The notes: generated by a model from the letters alone, not told the origin. Numbered from the stretch's first letter, positions 24,841 through 32,961 are shown. The stretch is 64,000 nt of DNA from Lysobacter sp. Root916 (GCF_001429785.1 NZ_LMJF01000014.1:329324-393323); one strand, 5' to 3'. Made by a program: numbers and translations.

Positions 24841-25041
24841 ATGAAAACGCTGGACCCGCACAGCCTGCCTCTGGTCGCAGGCGGCAACCGCTACGACAAC
24901 ACCAAGGAGGTGCTGGCCACGATGAAGCCGGCCTCGATGCTGTACCCGGCCCCGGTGAATCCGCCGCCGCCGCTGGAACACCCGCCCGTGCTCACGCCGC
25001 ACGACGATCCGGACCAAGAGACCGAGCGGCCGCCGCAGTAG
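24841..25041 (+). CDS. Double-glycine leader peptide precursor 5
   Basis: This 66-residue precursor is the longest of the five. The leader MKTLDPHSLPLVAGG (15 residues) has VAGG. The 51-residue core begins NRYDNTKEVLATMKPASMLY, then is Pro-rich (PAPVNPPPPLEHPP) with an acidic end (HDDPDQETERPPQ); it has no Cys. AAAGGA (24829-24834) is a good ribosome-binding site. It is the last gene of the cassette. A small perfect hairpin, TACGCGC / GCGCGTA (25077-25093), follows, without a T-tract. Confidence 0.73.
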   Translation: MKTLDPHSLPLVAGGNRYDNTKEVLATMKPASMLYPAPVNPPPPLEHPPVLTPHDDPDQETERPPQ

Positions 25042-25125
25042 GCGCGGTTGCGGCCTGGCGATGGCGTGGCCACCGATACGCGCTGTGCGCGTACCGTCGG
25101 AATCAATGGGCCGGGTCGGCCCGTG

Positions 25126-25698
25126 TCAGCCGCGCGTCCCGCGCGTGGTCGGCCGCTCGAGCCGTTCGAACTGGATCTGCGCGCTGTCGAGCGCGCGGAT
25201 CTCGACGCCGAAGCTGACGATGTCCGACAGGGTGACGTTGTGATGCTCGCGGATGCGCGCGGCGGTGAGGTGCGGCTTGTCGTGGGTGGTGTGGGCGTCG
25301 GCGGCCAGGGTCACCGGATAGCCCAGCGCGGCGGCGCGGCGGGTGGTGGTGTCGACGCAGAAATCGCTGGCGTAGCCGCCGATCACCAGGTGGTCGACGT
25401 CCAGCGACTGCAGCAGGCTTTCCAGCGAGGTGCGCAGGAAGGCGTCGGGCGAGGTCTTGCCGACGATCAGGTCGTCGTCGTGGACGTCGAGCTGGGCCTG
25501 GAACGCCCAGCCGGGCGCGCCCGGTTCCAGCAGGGTGCCGATGCGTTCGTGACGTATGAAGATCACCGGCGTGCCGGCGTCGCGCGCCCGCGCGATCAGC
25601 GCGTTCAGGCGCGCGATCACGGCGTCGGCGTCGTCCGGGCGCGGTTCGCCGTCGAACAGGCCGCTTTGCACGTCGATCACCAGCAGGGCGCAGGTCAT
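25126..25698 (-). CDS. Cytoplasmic isochorismatase-family (cysteine) hydrolase
   Basis: This is a 190-residue enzyme with the family's catalytic triad: Asp9 (LLVIDVQ), Lys81 (VGKTSPDAF) and Cys114 (SDFCVDTT). The fold hydrolyses amides or vinyl ethers of small molecules such as nicotinamide or related compounds. The substrate is not determinable. No signal peptide is seen. The C-terminal RPTTRGTRG is a basic tail. It converges on the peptide cassette with 84 bp between, and the next gene upstream on the same strand starts 20 bp before it, so they may be co-transcribed with the secreted protein. Confidence 0.88.
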   Translation of the reverse strand: MTCALLVIDVQSGLFDGEPRPDDADAVIARLNALIARARDAGTPVIFIRHERIGTLLEPGAPGWAFQAQLDVHDDDLIVGKTSPDAFLRTSLESLLQSLDVDHLVIGGYASDFCVDTTTRRAAALGYPVTLAADAHTTHDKPHLTAARIREHHNVTLSDIVSFGVEIRALDSAQIQFERLERPTTRGTRG

Positions 25699-25718
25699 GG
25701 CCGATTCGCTCGCCGCGC

Positions 25719-26090
25719 TCAGGGCGAGCGCCAGGTGCCGCCCGCGCTTTCGCAGCTGCGCTGGGTGACCACCAGCGTCTGCGCGTTGCGGCCGTAGTAG
25801 TAGGTGCGCACCTTGCGCCCCATCGGGTTCTCGCAGATGCCCTGCGGGTCGGCCGGGCAGGCGCCGCTGACGGTGGCGGTGGCGTTGCCGCCGACCGACT
25901 TGATCGAGGCGGCGTTGGATTCGCACTGCATCTTGTAGGCGCCGTCCGGGCTGGCCGCGTCGACTTCGCTGCAGTCGGTGAAGGACATGCCGGACAGCTG
26001 GCCCTGGATCAGGCAGGCGCCCTTGGCGGCGACGAGCGGGCTGGCGAGCAGCAGGGCGCTCAGCACCAGGGCACGGGAAACGAAGCGCAT
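25719..26090 (-). CDS. Small secreted cysteine-containing protein of unknown function
   Basis: This 123-residue protein has a clear signal peptide (MRFVSRALVLSALLLASPLV, cleavage near AAA/KG). The mature part has six Cys (GACLIQG, DCSE, QCES, GACPAD, GICEN, SCESAGG), likely forming three disulfides, plus the motif RTYYYGRNAQTLVVTQRSC. I do not recognise the family. Its Cys pattern and small size point to a stable periplasmic or extracellular protein. It is transcribed on the minus strand before the isochorismatase-like gene. Confidence 0.7.
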   Translation of the reverse strand: MRFVSRALVLSALLLASPLVAAKGACLIQGQLSGMSFTDCSEVDAASPDGAYKMQCESNAASIKSVGGNATATVSGACPADPQGICENPMGRKVRTYYYGRNAQTLVVTQRSCESAGGTWRSP

Positions 26091-26171
26091 CGGGCGGATC
26101 CTTGTGGCCGCAAGGGCTGCGGTCGATGCGCCACTCTAGCCTGCCGCCGCGACCGGGTTAAGCCGGGGTCT

Positions 26172-26936
26172 TCACGGTTCGCGCCGCGGCGGAAATCGCA
26201 GGACCACGCCCTGCTCCGGATCGGGGCGGTTCCACAGCACCGGCACCTCGCGCGGGCTGGGCGGTTCCAGTTCGTCGTTGGCCGGCACCATGCTGTCTTC
26301 CTCGTCCTCCCAGCTGTAGCGCTTGCGCGGCGGCAAGGGGTCGCTGCGGCGGAACAGGAAGGCCGCGATCACGCCCGCGACCGCGCCGCCCAGGTGGGCC
26401 TGCCAGGAAATGCCGGGTTCGCGCGGCAGGATGGTCAGCAGCATGCCGCCGTAGAACATGAAGGCGATCATGGCCGCGGCGATCGAAGGCCGGTCGCGAC
26501 GCAGCAGGCCCAGCACGAACACCAGGAACATCAGGCCGTGGGTCAGGCCGCTGGCGCCGAGGTGATGGCTGCCGGCGCTGCCCAGCAGCCAGGCGCCCAG
26601 GCCCGAGCCCAGCCAGATCAGCGGCAGGGCGCGCAGGGTCGCGCGCGGGTAGACCCCGCCGGCCAGCAGGCCCAGCATCAGCAGCGAGATCGCATTGGTG
26701 GCCAGGTGCTCGATCGAACCGTGCAGCAGCGGCGCGGTCAGCAGGCCCAGCAGGCCCTCCAGCGACCAGGGCTGGACCGACCAGGCGCCGACGTCGAACT
26801 GGCCCTGTGCGCTGTAGACGGCCGCCAGTACCAGCACGAAGGCCAGGCTGGCGTTGAGGGCGCGCACGAAACGGCCGCGGTCGGCCGCGCGCTGGGCGGG
26901 GGTGTCGGGCGGGGCATCGGGAGTGGGCAGGTGCAT
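26172..26936 (-). CDS. Rhomboid-family intramembrane serine protease
   Basis: This 254-residue protein has six or seven membrane helices. The catalytic dyad is Ser129 in HLGASGLTHG and His181 in SWQAHLGGAVAG. The N-terminal stabilising motif HGSIEHLATN (His72, His77, Asn81) is also present, so the protease should be active. A charged C-terminal tail of about 55 residues (RKRYSWEDEEDSMV and RFPPRREP) follows the core. Family members cleave other membrane proteins within the bilayer. The substrate is unknown. It is divergent from rlmI, with 138 bp between them. Confidence 0.9.
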   Translation of the reverse strand: MHLPTPDAPPDTPAQRAADRGRFVRALNASLAFVLVLAAVYSAQGQFDVGAWSVQPWSLEGLLGLLTAPLLHGSIEHLATNAISLLMLGLLAGGVYPRATLRALPLIWLGSGLGAWLLGSAGSHHLGASGLTHGLMFLVFVLGLLRRDRPSIAAAMIAFMFYGGMLLTILPREPGISWQAHLGGAVAGVIAAFLFRRSDPLPPRKRYSWEDEEDSMVPANDELEPPSPREVPVLWNRPDPEQGVVLRFPPRREP

Positions 26937-27074
26937 GTTTGCGAGATTGGCACCGCCGGGCGCGAATACAAGCCGGGCGAGGCGGGCCAGTTTGTCCCGC
27001 CGATGGGACGCGCGGGCCGGCGCGCGCCGCAGCCAAACCCCCGGAGCCGCGTCCAACCCGCGTAAAATGCGGCG

Positions 27075-28244
27075 ATGAACAACGATCTGCCTACCGTACG
27101 CCTCAAGAACGCCTGGAAATCCACCCATCCCTGGATCTTCCAGCGCCTGGTCGACAAGCCCGCCCAGCGCCCCAAACCCGGCTCCATCGTCGACGTCGTC
27201 GGCGTCGACGGCGTGTGGATCGGCCGCGGGTTCTACAACGGCCATTCGCGCATCGCCCTGCGCATGCTCGACAACGACCCCGACGCGACCATCGACGCCG
27301 ACTGGTTCGCGCGCAAGATCGCCGCCGCGGTCTCGCTGCGCCGCGACGTGCTGCGCCTGGACGAGGTCAGCGACGCCTGGCGCGTGGTCCACAGCGAAGG
27401 CGACGGCCTCAGCGGCCTGGTCGTCGATCGCTACGGCGATCTGCTGGTGGTCGAATACTTCAGCGCCGGCGCCTTCCGTTACCGCGAATGGATCTACGAC
27501 GCCCTGCGCGCGCAGTTCCCGGGCTGCCGCTTCTACGCCTTCGCCGACGAGCACGTGCAAAAGCAGGAAAGCTTCGACTTCCGCGGCACCGAGGCGGTGC
27601 CGCCGGCCACGATTACCGAATACGGCATCCGTTTCCGCGCCGACCCGGCCGGCGCGCACAAGACCGGTTTCTTCGCCGACCAGCGCGAGAACCGCGAGTG
27701 GCTGTCGCGTCAGGTCGCCGGCAAGCGCGTGCTCGACCTGTGCTGCAACACCGGCGGTTTCGGCGTTTACGCCAAGGCGCGCGGCGCCGAGGAAGTGATC
27801 GGCGTGGACATCGACGCCGACGTGATCAACATCGCCAAGGCCAACGCCAAGCTCAACAACGCCCACGTCAAGTTCGTCCAGGCCGACATCTTCCCCTACC
27901 TGCGCGACATGGGTAACGCGGGCGAGCGCTTCGACGTGGTGATCCTGGACCCGGCCAAGATGACCCGCGACCGCGAGCAGGTGATCCCGGCGCTGAAGAA
28001 GTACCTGGACATGAACAAGCTGGCCCTGGGCGTGGTCAAACCCGGCGGCCTGTTCGCGACCTTCTCCTGCACCGGCCTGGTCAGCGAGGAGCAGTTCCTC
28101 GACATGATCCGCCGCGCGGCGTTCTACGCCGGCCGCACCGTGCAGGTGCTGAAAGTCTCCGGCGCCGGCGCCGACCACCCCTGGCTGGCCCAGGTGCCCG
28201 AGTCGCGCTACCTCAAGGCGGTGTTCTGCCGCGTCCTGGACTGA
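27075..28244 (+). CDS. rlmI: 23S rRNA (cytosine-5) methyltransferase RlmI-like
   Basis: This 389-residue SAM-dependent methyltransferase has an N-terminal PUA domain at about 5-80 (KNAWKSTHPWIFQRLVD, PGSIVDVVGVDG) and a SAM-binding domain from about 190 (VLDLCCNTGGFGVYA; VIGVDIDADVI). The catalytic strand reads ILDPAKMTRD rather than DPPK, and the nucleophile-type TFSCTGLV is present at about 335. The E. coli enzyme modifies C1962 of 23S rRNA and is about 396 residues, similar to this one. It is monocistronic and is followed by a repeat-rich gap. Confidence 0.88.
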   Translation: MNNDLPTVRLKNAWKSTHPWIFQRLVDKPAQRPKPGSIVDVVGVDGVWIGRGFYNGHSRIALRMLDNDPDATIDADWFARKIAAAVSLRRDVLRLDEVSDAWRVVHSEGDGLSGLVVDRYGDLLVVEYFSAGAFRYREWIYDALRAQFPGCRFYAFADEHVQKQESFDFRGTEAVPPATITEYGIRFRADPAGAHKTGFFADQRENREWLSRQVAGKRVLDLCCNTGGFGVYAKARGAEEVIGVDIDADVINIAKANAKLNNAHVKFVQADIFPYLRDMGNAGERFDVVILDPAKMTRDREQVIPALKKYLDMNKLALGVVKPGGLFATFSCTGLVSEEQFLDMIRRAAFYAGRTVQVLKVSGAGADHPWLAQVPESRYLKAVFCRVLD

Positions 28245-28297
28245 CCGACCGCGCCGCGCCTGCTGCTACCGGCAGGGGTGGCGCAGCCCTCGCGCCC

Positions 28298-28473
28298 TGT
28301 TGGAGCGGCGAAAGCCGCGACCGCGAAAACCGCACGACGACTACCACTCGCCCGCCCCCTGTAGGAGCGGCGTGAGCCGCGACTACGAAAACCGCACGAC
28401 GACGATCTCTCGCTTCCGCTTTCGTAAGAGCGACCGCGGCCCTCGCTTCCTGTGGGAGCGGCGTGAGCCGCGA
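28298..28473. repeat. Three copies of a REP-like GGAGCGGC element, same orientation
   Basis: Copies at 28298-28320, 28360-28382 and 28451-28473 share the pattern TGT(N)GGAGCGGCGTGAGCCGCGA; the first carries GAAA in the middle. GCGGC and GCCGC pair as a short stem. This matches the common REP elements of Pseudomonas and Xanthomonadales. The orientation is opposite to the tandem array that follows. Confidence 0.85.
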
Positions 28474-28529
28474 TCGCCCGACGCGGTGCACGCGCGATGG
28501 TGAGAGCCGCGGCCGCGCGCCTTGTCGCG

Positions 28530-28763
28530 ATCGCGGCTCACGCCGCTCCCACAGAAAGCATCACCGGCATCGCGGCTCACGCCGCTCCCACAGAAGGCAC
28601 CACGGGCATCGCGGTTCACGCCGCTCCCACAGAAGGCACCACGGGCATCGCGGCTCACGCTGCTCCCACAGAAGGCATCACGGGCATCGCGGCTCACGCT
28701 GCTCCCTCAGAAAGCATCACGGGCATCGCGGCTCGCGCCGCTCCCACAGCAAGCGCCGCAGGC
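28530..28763. repeat. Tandem 39-bp repeat array, six units
   Basis: Units begin at 28530, 28569, 28608, 28647, 28686 and 28725, exactly 39 bp apart. Each contains ATCGCGGCTCACGCCGCTCC and a CACAGAAGGCAT-type linker. They are the same REP-like element as at 28298-28473 but inverted and amplified. Units differ by one to four bases. The array ends just before the stop of the convergent minus-strand gene (28780). Since 39 is divisible by three, open frames run through it, but these are not genes. Confidence 0.88.
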
Positions 28764-28779
28764 GCGGCCGCGCGCGCCG

Positions 28780-29112
28780 CTAGGTCGCCAGCGCGTAACT
28801 CGCCACCGCCACCGCCAGCGATACGCCCGCCACCGCCAACGACACCAAACTCAAACGCCGCGCGCGGCGCAGGCGCTGCTCCAGCGTCATCGACGCTTCC
28901 TGCAGCGTGGCCAGGGTCTTCTGCATCTCCGCGGCCAGCACCTTGATCGACTCGGCGTTCTGCGCGGCCACGTCCTGCAGCTCGGTGATCTGCACCGCGA
29001 CCACATCGGAAACAGCGGCGTTGGTCTGCTGCGGCGCGCGCGTGAAGTAGGGCCGCGCCAGGCGCAGGATTTCGGGGATCAAGGGGGCGGCGACGGTGAA
29101 CCAAGCGGCCAT
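28780..29112 (-). CDS. Small tail-anchored protein with a coiled coil
   Basis: This is a 110-residue protein. Residues about 30-85 are heptad-like (VAVQITELQDVAAQNAESIK, MQKTLATLQEASMTLEQRL) and a basic stretch RRARRLSL precedes one C-terminal membrane helix (LVSLAVAGVSLAVAVASYAL). It is probably anchored in the inner membrane with the coil in the cytoplasm. I do not recognise a family and the role is unknown. The stop lies at the edge of a tandem repeat array. Confidence 0.62.
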   Translation of the reverse strand: MAAWFTVAAPLIPEILRLARPYFTRAPQQTNAAVSDVVAVQITELQDVAAQNAESIKVLAAEMQKTLATLQEASMTLEQRLRRARRLSLVSLAVAGVSLAVAVASYALAT

Positions 29113-29226
29113 GACGACTCCGGGCGGCGAGCGTGGACTGCGCCGCGATTGCTAAGGAAGCCGTCACTGTAACGCCGACGGCCGCAACGCCGTGTGGCGA
29201 TGCGGCCGTCGAGCGCGCGCGGGCGC

Positions 29227-29925
29227 TTACTTGCGCGGCGCGACCATGGACTGGTGGTAGTCGATGCCCTGGCCCCAGCCGCCGCCGTGTTCCTGGGCGA
29301 TCTTCTGCACCTGCGCGCCGGTGTTGCCGCGCGCCCAATCGCCCTGCCATTCCAGCATCACCGCCATCCAGGTCACCGGCACCGCGCCGGCCTGGATCAT
29401 GCGCTGCACCGCCATCTCGTGCGATTCGCGATTGACGTCGCCGCTGGCGTCGACTACCACGTACACCTCGTAGCCGTCCTTGAGCGCCGACAGCACCGGC
29501 AGGGTCACGCAGCTGTCGGTCCACAAGCCGCTGACCAGCAGCTTCTTGCGCCCCGTGGCCGCGATCGCCGCACGCAGGCGCGGTTCCTGCCAGGCGTCGA
29601 TCGAGGTGCGATCGAACGGCGTCAGTTCCGGACGCGCGTCGGTGAGCTGGCGGAAGAACGGGCCACCGAAACGCTGCGCGCTGATGGTGGCGTAGAAGGT
29701 CGGCACCTCGAAGGCCTTGGCGGCCTTGCTCAACCCGACCGCGTTGTTGATCAGCTCCAGCACCGGGATCGACTGCACCGAGAACACGAACTGCGGTTGG
29801 TAGTCGACCATCAGCACCGCGCTGTTGTCGCGCGTGAGCGGGTCGCGCAGATCGGCGTGGGCGGGCGCGGCGGCGAACAGGGCGAACATCGAAAGCAGGG
29901 CGGTACGGACTGGCGAGAGACGCAT
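29227..29925 (-). CDS. Exported YcaC-type isochorismatase-fold hydrolase
   Basis: This is a 232-residue protein. Residues 1-24 form a signal peptide ending PAHA, so it is exported. The mature part is YcaC-like: Asp41 (LMVDYQPQF), FDRTSIDAWQEPRL, and the nucleophile Cys139 in SGLWTDSCVTLPVLSAL. VDASGDVNRESHEMAVQRM and WQGDWARG match the same family. The usual catalytic Lys is not in the standard place; Arg106 occupies that region. The substrate is unknown. It follows an EamA transporter by 28 bp, so the two form an operon. Confidence 0.85.
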   Translation of the reverse strand: MRLSPVRTALLSMFALFAAAPAHADLRDPLTRDNSAVLMVDYQPQFVFSVQSIPVLELINNAVGLSKAAKAFEVPTFYATISAQRFGGPFFRQLTDARPELTPFDRTSIDAWQEPRLRAAIAATGRKKLLVSGLWTDSCVTLPVLSALKDGYEVYVVVDASGDVNRESHEMAVQRMIQAGAVPVTWMAVMLEWQGDWARGNTGAQVQKIAQEHGGGWGQGIDYHQSMVAPRK

Positions 29926-29953
29926 GACGGGATTCCGAGTGGAGGGTGGGGAT

Positions 29954-30889
29954 TCAGCGCGCGCCGTTCAGAGCGGGCAGCGCGGCATTGGCGGGGACCG
30001 CCGCAGGGGCGGCGACGACGCGACGGTTGGCCAGCACGACGCCGGCGAACACCAGCGCCAGCGCCGGCACGAAGCTCCAGCCCAGGCGCTCGCCGAACAG
30101 CACGGCGCCCCAGACCACGCCGGTCAGCGCGATCACGTAGCCGATCTGGCTGTAGGCGACGGAGTCGGCGATGCGTTGCAAGGCGGCGGCGGCGACGTTG
30201 GCCGACAGGGTGACCAGCACCATCGCCAGCAGCAGCGGCCAGGACGCGGCCAACTGCTCGACGCTCGCGCGCTGGCCGCTCACCGCGATCAGCGGCAGCA
30301 CCGCCAGCGCCTGCACCAGCATCGTGCCGGCGCTGGACATCGGCGCGCTGAGGCCGGTCGGCCAATGACGGCTGCGGTAGACGTTGCCGATCGCCAGCAG
30401 CACCGGCACGCCCAGGGCCACGGTCAGCGCCAGCGCCTGCTCGGCCTCGACCGCTTTCGCGCGCGGCACCAGCACCAGCAGCACGCCGAGCAGGCCCAGG
30501 CCGGTGCCCAGCATCGCGGTCGGGGACGGCCAGCGGCGTTCGACCAGGGCGTTGAACAGCGAGGTGAACATCGGCGATAGCGTGACCACCACGGTGAAGA
30601 TGCCGGCCGGGATGCGCGCCAGCACCCAGTTGCCGAGCAGGGCCGAGCCGGCCACCGCGATCAGGGCGGCGATCAGGTAGAAGCGGCGCGAGGCCGGGTC
30701 CAGCGGCAGGCGTTCGCCGCGCGCGCGCTGCACCGTCAGCAGCACCGCGGCGGCACCCGCGGTCTGGATCAGGGAAACAATCAACGGGCTGAGGCCGCGC
30801 CCCAGCAGCAGCTTGCTGATCACGAAGATGGCGCCGACCAGGCTGCCGGCCAGCAGAGTGAGGACTAGGCGCTTCGTGGTGAGGTTCAT
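29954..30889 (-). CDS. EamA-family (DMT) transporter
   Basis: This 311-residue inner-membrane protein has about ten hydrophobic helices in two homologous halves, the first including LVLTLLAGSLVGAIFVISKL. The pattern (PMFTSLFNALVERRWPS, VIALTGVVWGAVLFGERLGW) is that of drug/metabolite exporters, usually moving amino acids or metabolites out of the cell. The substrate is not known. It is the first gene of a two-gene unit with the exported hydrolase, and divergent from a LysR-type regulator whose start is 84 bp away, so that regulator is the expected controller. Confidence 0.9.
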   Translation of the reverse strand: MNLTTKRLVLTLLAGSLVGAIFVISKLLLGRGLSPLIVSLIQTAGAAAVLLTVQRARGERLPLDPASRRFYLIAALIAVAGSALLGNWVLARIPAGIFTVVVTLSPMFTSLFNALVERRWPSPTAMLGTGLGLLGVLLVLVPRAKAVEAEQALALTVALGVPVLLAIGNVYRSRHWPTGLSAPMSSAGTMLVQALAVLPLIAVSGQRASVEQLAASWPLLLAMVLVTLSANVAAAALQRIADSVAYSQIGYVIALTGVVWGAVLFGERLGWSFVPALALVFAGVVLANRRVVAAPAAVPANAALPALNGAR

Positions 30890-30927
30890 GGCGTCGTACC
30901 GGTGGGGACGAGGCCAAGTTACGGATT

Positions 30928-30952
30928 CCGGGCCTGCGGATAATCGGCCCGG
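30928..30952. promoter_or_regulatory. Inverted repeat in LysR/EamA divergent spacer
   Basis: CCGGGCC (30928-30934) and GGCCCGG (30946-30952) flank 11 bp (TGCGGATAATC), the arm and spacer size of a LysR-type (T-N11-A like) operator. It lies between the divergent starts at 30889 and 30974, so it could serve both autoregulation and control of the transporter operon. Confidence 0.5.
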
Positions 30953-30973
30953 ACGTGGTTAAACTGTTTCCCC

Positions 30974-31915
30974 ATGTCAACAATCCCTCAGGGGCGCCTC
31001 CCCGTCCCCGACCTCGCCGGCCTGCTCGCCTTCCTGCGCGTGGCCGAGCTGGGCAGCTTCGTGCGCGCGGCCGACGCCCTGGGCCTGTCCAAGGCCGCGG
31101 TCAGCAAGCAGGTCTCGGCGCTGGAAGGGCGGCTGGGCACGCGCCTGCTGCACCGGACCACGCGCCGGCTCAGCCTGACCGAGGCCGGCCAGGCCTATCT
31201 GCGCCATGCCCAGTCGGCCTTCGCCGAGGCGCGCGCGGCCGAGGATGCCGTCGCCGGCACCGGCGAAGTGGTGCAGGGCCGGTTGCGGGTGTCGGTGCCG
31301 ATGAGCTTCGGCGTGCTGCATGTCGCCCCGCACGTGGGCGACTTCCTCACCAAGTACCCGCAGATCGACATGGACCTGCAGCTGGACGACCGCCCCACCG
31401 ACCTGGTGATGGAAAGCCAGGACCTGGCGATCCGTCTGGGCCGGCTGGAAGCGTCCAGCCTGGTGGCGCGCACGATCTCCTACAGCCGCGTCTGGCTATG
31501 CGCCTCGCCCGAATACCTGCGGCGGCGCGGCCACCCCCAGCGCCCCGACGAACTGCCCGCGCACGACTGCCTGCATTTCAGCCTGGCCGCGACCGGCCGC
31601 ACCTGGGAGCTGCGCAACGGCGACGAGGTCGTGCGTGTGGCCTTGGGCGCGCGCCTGGATGCGAACTCCAGCCTGGCCCTGAAAGCCGCGGTGCTGTCCG
31701 GCGCCGGCATCGCGCGCATCCCCGAGTTCGCCATCGCCGACGAGATCCGCGACGGCCGCATGCAGCGCGTGCTGCCGCACTGGGAGATCGCCGGTTTGGA
31801 CGTGCACGCGGTGATGCCGGAGCGGCGCTACGTGCCGGCCAAGGTACGCGCGTTCGTGGAGTTTTTGGAGGCGCGGTGGAAGCAGAATCCGGGCTGGCTA
31901 GGCGCGACGCGCTAG
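30974..31915 (+). CDS. LysR-family transcriptional regulator (divergent from EamA operon)
   Basis: This is a 313-residue regulator. The winged helix-turn-helix is at about residues 12-75 (LLAFLRVAELGSFVRAADAL, then SKAAVSKQVSALEGRL and RTTRRLSLTEAG). The co-inducer-binding domain is at about 100-305. The length is standard. It is divergent from the transporter/hydrolase operon with an inverted repeat in between. The 3' end overlaps the convergent zinc-ribbon gene by four bases. Confidence 0.94.
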   Translation: MSTIPQGRLPVPDLAGLLAFLRVAELGSFVRAADALGLSKAAVSKQVSALEGRLGTRLLHRTTRRLSLTEAGQAYLRHAQSAFAEARAAEDAVAGTGEVVQGRLRVSVPMSFGVLHVAPHVGDFLTKYPQIDMDLQLDDRPTDLVMESQDLAIRLGRLEASSLVARTISYSRVWLCASPEYLRRRGHPQRPDELPAHDCLHFSLAATGRTWELRNGDEVVRVALGARLDANSSLALKAAVLSGAGIARIPEFAIADEIRDGRMQRVLPHWEIAGLDVHAVMPERRYVPAKVRAFVEFLEARWKQNPGWLGATR

Positions 31916-32274
31916 CGAACGGCGGTGGTCTTGGCTTCGTCCAGCGACCGCCCGCAGTGCGCGCAGTAGCGGATGTGCGCATTGAGGATGAAGAACGCCC
32001 AGCTTGGGCCGTGCGCGCGCGCGAGGCGGAACTTGCAATGAGGGCAGCGGATGAACAGCACGACCACCAGCTCGATGACGACAAGGGCAAACACGCCTGA
32101 CAGCAGCGCCGCCCACCAGTAGTCGAAGCACCAGGCCACGAATGCCGATTCGCCGCCGGGTTTGCCAAAGAAGACCACCAGGCAGGCCGTCAAGGCCGGC
32201 ATCATCACGGCCACTTTGATCGCAAGGCCGATGCGCGCGGTCTGGGTCAGGCGTTGGCGCGTAGTCGAGGTCAT
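31912..32274 (-). CDS. Membrane protein with zinc-ribbon-like cysteines
   Basis: This 120-residue protein has two hydrophobic helices at about 12-35 and 50-75 (VAVMMPALTACLVVFF, WWAALLSGVFALVVIELVVV). A C-terminal soluble part follows with CPHC (IRCPHCKFRL) and CAHC (YCAHCGRSL), together a Zn-binding ribbon. It is likely an inner-membrane small protein. The function is unknown. I start at the Met of MTSTTRQRL; a longer in-frame version up to 32352 exists. It overlaps the LysR stop by four bases. Confidence 0.65.
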   Translation of the reverse strand: MTSTTRQRLTQTARIGLAIKVAVMMPALTACLVVFFGKPGGESAFVAWCFDYWWAALLSGVFALVVIELVVVLFIRCPHCKFRLARAHGPSWAFFILNAHIRYCAHCGRSLDEAKTTAVR

Positions 32275-32315
32275 GGCGTTCCAGCGTAGTGGCGGACATA
32301 GCGTTGCGACAACGA

Positions 32316-32840
32316 TCAGGCCTCGGATTTCGCGGCCGGAGCCTTCGTGCACTTCTCGTCGATGATCGGTGTCATGTACTGCTTGAGCTTGCCGGCCGTC
32401 TGCTGCTCCAGCAACGTGTCCAGATACGCGATGCGCGACTGCGGCTGTTTCGTCAGTACGGCGCTATAGGCGCGCAGCATGCTTTCGACGCCGGCCAATT
32501 GCGGCGCGCCAGGATCCTTATCGTCCGGGTGCCCGATCTGATAGGCGCCGTTGCCGAACATCTGCTGCAGCACGTAAATGCCGGCATTCGGCGCGCGGTC
32601 GTCCTTGACCAGGGGGCTTACGACGTCGCAGACCACGACGGTGTGATCGGGCGTCTGCATCAGCCAATCCAGCAACCAGGCGCGCATGGAATTGTCCGTA
32701 TCGCCCAGCGGGTCGCGCTCCAGCGCCTGGGTCAGGCGGATCATTTTGGCGCTGTCGGACTCCGCGGCCGGCTCGGCGGCCTGCGCCGCGGTCCCCAGGC
32801 ATGCGATCGACAACAGCAGCGCGAGCGACTTGATACGCAT
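32316..32840 (-). CDS. Secreted protein of unknown function
   Basis: This is a 174-residue protein. Residues 1-21 are a signal peptide (LLLSIACLGTAAQAA). The mature part is mostly helical and charged, with the motifs WLLDWLMQTPDHTVVVCDVV and AGIYVLQQMFGNGAYQIGHP, two Cys that may form a disulfide, and a Lys/Ala end. No family is recognised. The protein is likely periplasmic. It is separated from the divergent rmuC by 121 bp. Confidence 0.65.
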   Translation of the reverse strand: MRIKSLALLLSIACLGTAAQAAEPAAESDSAKMIRLTQALERDPLGDTDNSMRAWLLDWLMQTPDHTVVVCDVVSPLVKDDRAPNAGIYVLQQMFGNGAYQIGHPDDKDPGAPQLAGVESMLRAYSAVLTKQPQSRIAYLDTLLEQQTAGKLKQYMTPIIDEKCTKAPAAKSEA

Positions 32841-32961
32841 GCGGGTTTCCGGCCTTGGACGACGCGGACTGCGACGACGATGCGCGGCACTATCTCAACC
32901 CGATCGCCCTCCCGGCAAGCCGCTTCTTAGCCCTTGAGACCCAGCGGGCTACACTGTCGCC

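Noticed and set aside
28530-28763. CRISPR array
   Set aside because: The repeats are contiguous, with no unique spacers, and no cas genes are nearby. It is a tandem REP-like array.
28463-29172. Open frames through the 39-bp tandem repeats that encode repeated AHAAPTE units
   Set aside because: They arise only because the period is divisible by three. There is no start signal, no conserved non-repeat part, and the last section is antisense to a better gene (28780-29112).
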